Position numbers and translations under genes: made by a program. Below the pieces are notes generated by a model. That model did not search any database and was not told where the DNA came from. It saw nothing but the letters and a program-made list of their open reading frames with translations. Source: Bacteroidota bacterium (GTDB lineage: Bacteria; Bacteroidota; Bacteroidia; Flavobacteriales; Weeksellaceae). From it: DNA of 64,000 nucleotides. The stretch covers positions 310,001 through 374,000 of the forward strand of contig JAEWOS010000003.1 of NCBI GenBank assembly GCA_023460855.1. Reading direction: 5' to 3'. Shown piece by piece: positions 59,586 to 64,000 of the stretch (the stretch's first letter is position 1; every line of letters begins with the position of its first letter).

Positions 59586-60248
59586 TCAGAAATAATACCA
59601 AAAGTTCGCATCGTATCTTTTTGTGAATTCCTTCATACACTTTTGCGAAACCATCTGAAGTTTTACAACGGTAATCGGTTTTCCTTTGCTGAACGGTATT
59701 CTCGGCACTTTTTCCTGTGAAGAAAAAGTTGTTCCGTCATTGTAAGTAGCTGTCCAGTTATAGCGGAAAGTGCCACCGTCGGAATCCGGGAACAGACTCA
59801 CCGTACCTGCGTCATATTTTACTTCTTTAAAGTTTGTTGCAGGGATATCGCAAACCGGCGATGCTGGCGGAGGAACACTTTCTCCCGCAACGGCTGGTAC
59901 TGTTGAAACTTCCGGCGCAGTAACAGGAACTGCAGAAGTGGCTGCTGTAAAATCTATATTTTTAGAACACTGTGCCAAACCCTGTGGTGTAAGCACTGCG
60001 AGCGAAATCACCTGCCTTCCCGGAACTGCTGACGCAACTTTTACAGTTTTCAGCCGTGAATCTCCTTTTACCGCTGCTGCATTTCCAACTGCAACCCAGA
60101 GATGACATTCCGCGCACTGCGCTTCGGCACCGGTTGCTGTGAGTGTTATTTCTTCGCCGACTGCAGCACTGCTTTTGCCTTCGATTGTGCACTGCGCAAA
60201 TGCCGGCAGAATGATACATAAAAACAATGCTGTAAAGAGCTTTTTCAT
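59586..60248 (-). CDS. Secreted protein with Ig-like/PKD-like segment, unknown function
   Basis: 220 residues with a signal peptide (about 1-18, ending AFAQ). An N-terminal beta domain with VGEEITLTATG (about 30-40) and a CAEC pair looks Ig- or PKD-like. A Pro/Val/Ala-rich linker (about 110-135) leads to a second beta domain (about 140-220) with two Cys. No lipobox or T9SS sorting domain is seen. Disulfides in the periplasm seem likely. I do not recognise a family. Confidence 0.55.
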   Translation of the reverse strand: MKKLFTALFLCIILPAFAQCTIEGKSSAAVGEEITLTATGAEAQCAECHLWVAVGNAAAVKGDSRLKTVKVASAVPGRQVISLAVLTPQGLAQCSKNIDFTAATSAVPVTAPEVSTVPAVAGESVPPPASPVCDIPATNFKEVKYDAGTVSLFPDSDGGTFRYNWTATYNDGTTFSSQEKVPRIPFSKGKPITVVKLQMVSQKCMKEFTKRYDANFWYYF

Positions 60249-60268
60249 CTGACTTGTTTTTTTAGTGA

Positions 60269-61897
60269 TTAAACCTGAATGACTCCCAGGTTAAATTTTT
60301 CCATATGCGGATTATGATTTGCCGCTTCAATTCCCATCGAAATCCATTTTCTGGTGTCTGCAGGATTGATGATTGCATCGGTCCAGAGTCTTGCAGCAGC
60401 GTAAACCGCTTCCGTCTGCTTCTGATAACGCTGCGAAATGGTATCCAGAATTTCCTGATGCTGTTCTTCGGTAATTTCCTGCCCCTGCTTTTTCAGTGCA
60501 GATTCCTGAATCTGAGCGAGTACTTTTGCAGCCTGTGCACCACCCATTACGGCAAGTTCTGCCCACGGCCAAGCTACAATCAGGCGTGGATCGTATGCTT
60601 TTCCGCACATCGCGTAATTTCCGGCACCGTAAGAATTTCCGGTTATAATGGTAAATTTTGGAACAACTGAATTGCTGACTGCGTTCACCATTTTCGCTCC
60701 GTCTTTAATAATGCCGCCATGTTCAGATTTTGAGCCTACCATGAATCCGGTAACATCCTGCAGAAATACCAGTGGAATTTTTCGCTGGTTGCAGTTGGCA
60801 ATAAAACGTGTCGCTTTATCAGCAGAATCGGAATAGATTACTCCGCCAAACTGCATCTCGCCTTTACCGTTTTTCACAAGCTTACGCTGATTGGCAACAA
60901 TACCGACGCTCCAACCGTCGATCCTTGCCGTAGCGCAGATAATTGTTTTACCGTAATCCGGTTTGTATTCCTCGAATTCTGAGTTATCGACGAGGCATTT
61001 GATAATTTCATGCGTATCATACTGTTCGGAACGCGAAACCGGCATCACACCAAAAATTCCGGACGGATCTTCTTTTGGCGGATGTGATTCTGTACGGTCG
61101 AAACCGGCTTTCTCAAAACTTCCGACCGATTTCATGATGTTTTTGATACGGTCCAGCGCATCTTTGTCATCTTTTGCCTTATAATCGGTAACGCCTGAAA
61201 TTTCACAATGTGTGGTAGCTCCTCCAAGCGTTTCATTATCGATATTTTCTCCGATCGCTGCTTTTACGAGGTAACTTCCGGCAAGGAAAATAGATCCCGT
61301 CTTATCAACGATCATGGCTTCGTCGCTCATAATCGGAAGATATGCGCCACCTGCAACACAGCTTCCCATCACTGCAGAAATCTGGATAATTCCCATGGAG
61401 CTCATTTTTGCATTATTGCGGAATATTCTACCGAAATGTTCTTTGTCCGGGAATATTTCGTCCTGCATTGGCAGATATACACCGGCACTGTCCACAAGAT
61501 AAATAATCGGCAGACGGTTTTCCATGGCAATTTCCTGAGCTCGCAGATTTTTCTTTCCGGTAATCGGAAACCATGCGCCGGCTTTCACGGAAGCATCATT
61601 TGCGACCACTAGACACTGTCTTCCGGAAACGTATCCCATCACGACAACCACGCCGCCGCTTGGACAGCCGCCATGCTCTTCGTACATCTCATAACCGGCA
61701 AACGCGCCGATTTCAATGGATTCCGAACCTTTGTCCAGCAAATAATCAATTCTTTCGCGGGCAGTCATTTTCCCTTCATCATGCAGTTTCTGAAGGCGTT
61801 TTTCCCCACCTCCTTTTTTTACTTCTGCAAGAAGTTTATTGAGCTGCGACAGTTTCAGTCTGTTCTGATCTTCTCTTTTATTAAATTCTAAATCCAT
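60269..61897 (-). CDS. Acyl-CoA carboxylase beta subunit, methylcrotonoyl-CoA type
   Basis: 542 residues with both crotonase-like carboxyltransferase halves. GMIQISAVMGSCVAGGAYLP-type residues (about 170-190), IFLAGSYLVKAAIGE with GGATTHC (about 200-225) and the second-half GNSYGAGNYAMCGKAYDPR (about 422-440) are typical of MCC/PCC beta subunits; SIFLAG...GGATTHCEISG favours methylcrotonoyl-CoA (leucine breakdown). The biotin-carrying alpha subunit is not in this window. The same fold carboxylates propionyl-CoA in related enzymes. Confidence 0.85.
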   Translation of the reverse strand: MDLEFNKREDQNRLKLSQLNKLLAEVKKGGGEKRLQKLHDEGKMTARERIDYLLDKGSESIEIGAFAGYEMYEEHGGCPSGGVVVVMGYVSGRQCLVVANDASVKAGAWFPITGKKNLRAQEIAMENRLPIIYLVDSAGVYLPMQDEIFPDKEHFGRIFRNNAKMSSMGIIQISAVMGSCVAGGAYLPIMSDEAMIVDKTGSIFLAGSYLVKAAIGENIDNETLGGATTHCEISGVTDYKAKDDKDALDRIKNIMKSVGSFEKAGFDRTESHPPKEDPSGIFGVMPVSRSEQYDTHEIIKCLVDNSEFEEYKPDYGKTIICATARIDGWSVGIVANQRKLVKNGKGEMQFGGVIYSDSADKATRFIANCNQRKIPLVFLQDVTGFMVGSKSEHGGIIKDGAKMVNAVSNSVVPKFTIITGNSYGAGNYAMCGKAYDPRLIVAWPWAELAVMGGAQAAKVLAQIQESALKKQGQEITEEQHQEILDTISQRYQKQTEAVYAAARLWTDAIINPADTRKWISMGIEAANHNPHMEKFNLGVIQV

Positions 61898-61959
61898 TAA
61901 TCCTTTGGCATTTTTAGGAGTTTAAAGATAGCTAAATTTCGGCAAACCCTTTGCTACAG

Positions 61960-62159
61960 CATAAAGGCTGATAAACCTCTGTAATACAAATAATTATATT
62001 AACAAAGTTTAACATAATATAGAGGCTTTATCCTGCAATAATCTTTGCGCGCCTTCGTTTAATATCTACTGATAATTGAATCCCCAAGATTATTCAGTTT
62101 CATAAATTCTTAGTTAAATAGTTGATGATCCCGCAGCGTAAACTGCGGGATTTTCTTTG
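61960..62159 (+). ncRNA. Candidate small RNA ending at an orphan terminator
   Basis: No coding region is present on either strand, but a perfect plus-strand terminator ends it. Inside, ATAAACCTCT (61971-61980) can pair with AGAGGCTTTAT (62021-62031, one bulge) around an AT-rich loop of about 40 bases. A 6S-like RNA is one possibility. The boundaries, especially the start, are a guess. Confidence 0.35.
62128..62159 (+). terminator. Perfect rho-independent terminator with no gene upstream on its strand
   Basis: ATCCCGCAG (62128-62136) and CTGCGGGAT (62143-62151) pair without mismatch, followed by TTTCTTTG. The minus-strand reading has no T run, so it points to plus-strand transcription, although the nearest plus gene upstream ends at 57426. 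Confidence 0.85.
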
Positions 62160-62197
62160 TTGCTGTGGCTACGTGAATTATAAAATTCCCCTGAACA

Positions 62198-62317
62198 TAG
62201 CCCGGATTGCAGCGTAAATCCTTTTTTGTAGAACGGAAAAGGAGCTGCCAAAAAAGATTGCAGCGTAAAGCCGGTAGTAAGACGAACGGAACGGCTGCAC
62301 GTTGTGCTTCAAAAAAA
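62198..62317 (+). repeat. Intergenic repeat element, copy B
   Basis: GATTGCAGCGTAAATCC (62205-62221) and GATTGCAGCGTAAAGCC (62256-62272) flank a T tract, spacer and A tract, as in copy A at 45341-45455, and the sequence stays alignable to about 62317. It lies about 50 bases upstream of the EamA gene. Confidence 0.75.
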
Positions 62318-62343
62318 ACTCACGAATATTTGTGGTGGAAACG

Positions 62344-62351
62344 TAATTTTG
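62344..62351 (+). promoter_or_regulatory. Putative -7 element of the EamA gene
   Basis: TAATTTTG matches TANNTTTG, 15 bases before the ATG; no well-spaced TTG is seen. Confidence 0.4.
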
Positions 62352-62366
62352 CAGGTTTAACTGATC

Positions 62367-63257
62367 ATGAAAAAAACTGCACTTTTCCGGCTGCACTTCA
62401 TCGTTTTCCTGTGGGGATTTACCGCTATCCTCGGTAAACTCATTGAGGCGAATGCGCAGGTTCTTGTTTTCTACAGAATGCTGCTTGCCGCTGTTTTTCT
62501 GGCTATTTTCGCGGTTTTTGTCAAAAGAGAAAAAATCCGCTTGCCCGGAAAACTCGCAGTTCAGTTGCTCGCAGTTGGCGGAGTGATGGCTTTTCACTGG
62601 CTTTGCTTTTTTCATTCCATCAAGGTTTCGAATGTTTCCATTGCGCTCAGTTGTCTGTCGCTGTCCACACTGTTCGTTTCATTGCTGGAACCGCTGATTT
62701 TTAAACGAAAGATCGACCTCTCTGAAATCATTATGGGTTTGGTAATTGTAGGCTGCATGATTATGATTTTTCAGGTAGAGTTTCATTATAAGGAAGGTAT
62801 TTTTTTTGGAATACTGACCGCTTTGGGAGGTGCTGTTTTTTCGGTTTTTAACGGCAAACTGTACGGAAAAACATCTTCCACGAATATCATTCTTTACGAA
62901 ATTGGCGGCGGCTGGTTTCTTACGGCCATTTTTCTGCTCTTTACGGGACAACTTGCCGCAGTTAATGAAATAAGTTTCAGGGATTTGGCGTTAGTAATTC
63001 TGCTCGCATCGGTGTTTACGGCCTATCCGATGCTGGAATCTGTGAATCTGATGAAATATATTTCGCCGTTCACGCTGGTTCTCACGGTAAATCTTGAGCC
63101 GGTTTACGGAATTCTACTGGCTTTTTTTATCTTTGGGGAATCCGAAAAAATGAGCACAGGTTTTTATGTGGCATCTTTGGTAATGATTCTGGCAATCGCT
63201 GTTAACGGAGTTTTAAAATCCAGAAGGCAGGCGCAACAAAAATTAGAAACAAAATGA
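62367..63257 (+). CDS. EamA-family (DMT) transporter
   Basis: 296 residues with ten predicted membrane helices in two EamA repeats (about 5-140 and 150-285). The first repeat has HFIVFLWGFTAILGKLIEA-like residues and the helix FHWLCFFHSIKVSNVSIA (about 75), and the second ENVY-like GLEPVYGILLA (about 244-254). The class exports metabolites or imports nucleotide sugars, and the substrate is unknown. Its stop overlaps the next ATG by four bases (ATGA), so the two are coupled. Confidence 0.85.
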   Translation: MKKTALFRLHFIVFLWGFTAILGKLIEANAQVLVFYRMLLAAVFLAIFAVFVKREKIRLPGKLAVQLLAVGGVMAFHWLCFFHSIKVSNVSIALSCLSLSTLFVSLLEPLIFKRKIDLSEIIMGLVIVGCMIMIFQVEFHYKEGIFFGILTALGGAVFSVFNGKLYGKTSSTNIILYEIGGGWFLTAIFLLFTGQLAAVNEISFRDLALVILLASVFTAYPMLESVNLMKYISPFTLVLTVNLEPVYGILLAFFIFGESEKMSTGFYVASLVMILAIAVNGVLKSRRQAQQKLETK

Positions 63258-64000
63258 AAAAATACGGCACACTGCTGCTCTTGATATTTTCTGTGATGTA
63301 TCAGGCTCAGATTGTAAGAAAATATTCCAACGAATTCCTGAATATCGGTGCCGGCGCGCGCGGACTCGGAATGGGAGGCGCAGTGCTTACCAGCCAGGAC
63401 GATGTATATTCGCCGATGTGGAATCCCGCAGGTTTAATGGGCATTGACCAGGACTGGCAGGCTGCAGCAATGCACGCGGAATATTTTGAAAGCATCGCCA
63501 AATATGATTATATCGGTTTTGCAAAACCTATTGACAGCAGAGGCGGCGTTTTCGGAGTTTCAATCGTACGGCTTGGTGTTGACGATATCCTTAACACCAC
63601 GCAGATGATCGATCCGGAAGGAAACATAGACTACGACAGAATTACCAAATTTTCGCAGGCAGATTACGCCGCACTGATTTCATACGCATTTCGTCCGGGA
63701 GGCAATCACAGACTCAGTGTTGGTGCGACTGCGAAACTGGTGTACAGAAATGTAGGAAAATTTGCGAACGCTTTCGGTTTTGGTTTTGATGTTGGTGCGA
63801 TTTACAATGCCGATAACGGCTGGAATTACGGATTCATGGCTCGAGATATCACTACCACCGTAAATTTCTGGAATGTTGATCAGCAGGAACTTTCCACGAT
63901 TGTAAACGGTGAAGAATTCAACCCGGCACCGGAAGACAAAATGGAACTTACCATGCCGAAACTGAATGCCGGTATCAGCAAAAATTTTGAACTTAGCCAA
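63254..64000 (+). CDS. PorV/PorQ-type outer-membrane beta-barrel protein (3' end outside window)
   Basis: The frame is open for 249 codons to the window edge. A signal peptide (MKKYGTLLLLIFSVMYQAQ) is followed by FLNIGAGARGLGMGGA (about 28-43) and YSPMWNPAGL (about 52-61), the signature of the PorV/PorQ family of FadL-like T9SS barrels. Alternating strands such as RLSVGATAKLVYR and NYGFMARDIT follow. PorV shuttles T9SS cargo to the attachment complex. Other members of this family also occur in one genome, so I do not call it PorV itself. It overlaps the EamA stop by four bases. Confidence 0.8.
   Translation, partial: MKKYGTLLLLIFSVMYQAQIVRKYSNEFLNIGAGARGLGMGGAVLTSQDDVYSPMWNPAGLMGIDQDWQAAAMHAEYFESIAKYDYIGFAKPIDSRGGVFGVSIVRLGVDDILNTTQMIDPEGNIDYDRITKFSQADYAALISYAFRPGGNHRLSVGATAKLVYRNVGKFANAFGFGFDVGAIYNADNGWNYGFMARDITTTVNFWNVDQQELSTIVNGEEFNPAPEDKMELTMPKLNAGISKNFELSQ

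Noticed and set aside
1..64000. CRISPR arrays, tRNA or rRNA genes, insertion sequences, prophage
   Set aside because: No evenly spaced direct repeats, no cloverleaf-like stretches, no transposase or integrase frames and no phage structural genes were seen. A covariance-model scan would be the decisive check for RNA genes.

Overview
The window reads as a chromosomal segment from a flavobacterium of the Chryseobacterium/Elizabethkingia group (Weeksellaceae, Bacteroidota). The base composition is moderately AT-rich. Where promoters can be read they follow the flavobacterial pattern TTG-N17-23-TANNTTTG, and genes lack Shine-Dalgarno sequences. There are parts of the type IX secretion and gliding machinery (PorX, GldB, GldC, a PorV/PorQ-type barrel, an orphan T9SS sorting domain), a fused LpxC/FabZ typical of Bacteroidota, and a PafA phosphatase very like the Elizabethkingia enzyme. 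It is dense core genome. I found no rRNA, tRNA, CRISPR array, prophage or insertion sequence.

Layout. 1-9.7 kb: the 5' part of a TonB-dependent receptor, then the arginine-to-putrescine enzymes (agmatinase and a short arginine decarboxylase) separated by a three-gene unit of unknown role, a HAD hydrolase and a secreted protein; then thiamine pyrophosphokinase, cobalamin adenosyltransferase and a lipoprotein. 9.8-17 kb: an ABC exporter, LptB with an unusual C-terminal domain, HemB, a tiny T9SS-sorting-domain protein and a NatAB-like ABC pair. 17-27 kb: a long minus-strand block with an M14 peptidase, a barrel protein, SucD, an LpxD-like protein, EF-P, a small secreted protein, LpxA, LpxC/FabZ, LpxD and an HD hydrolase. 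This is the lipid A start-up pathway with a TCA enzyme and a translation factor embedded. 27-35.7 kb: PorX, LpxH, a LuxE-like protein, a nuclease-like protein, an M23 peptidase, GpsA and Mqo.

35.7-42.5 kb: CCA-adding enzyme, TsaC, a cystathionine gamma-synthase type enzyme, GldC and GldB, then NadE, a membrane-anchored barnase-like RNase with its barstar-like inhibitor, and HPF. 42.5-53.7 kb: PafA, a lipoprotein, malate dehydrogenase, a TPR protein, a nucleoid-associated protein, an exported Mn-type superoxide dismutase, GroEL/GroES and an aldo/keto reductase. 53.8-64 kb: an M1 peptidase, a HupE-like membrane protein, a DUF6702-like protein, AcpH, RadA, an acyl-CoA carboxylase beta subunit, an EamA exporter and the start of a PorV/PorQ-type protein.

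Functionally the region is mainly envelope biogenesis (lipid A, T9SS and gliding, peptidoglycan and outer-membrane proteins) with central metabolism (SucD, Mdh, Mqo, GpsA). The points I rate most worth following are: the RNase/barstar pair, whose RNase carries two cysteines at the positions of a disulfide once engineered into barnase; a LptB whose C-terminus resembles an Imm22-type immunity protein; a sorting domain with no cargo; a diverged intergenic repeat family present twice; and a perfect plus-strand terminator with no gene upstream, suggesting a small RNA.
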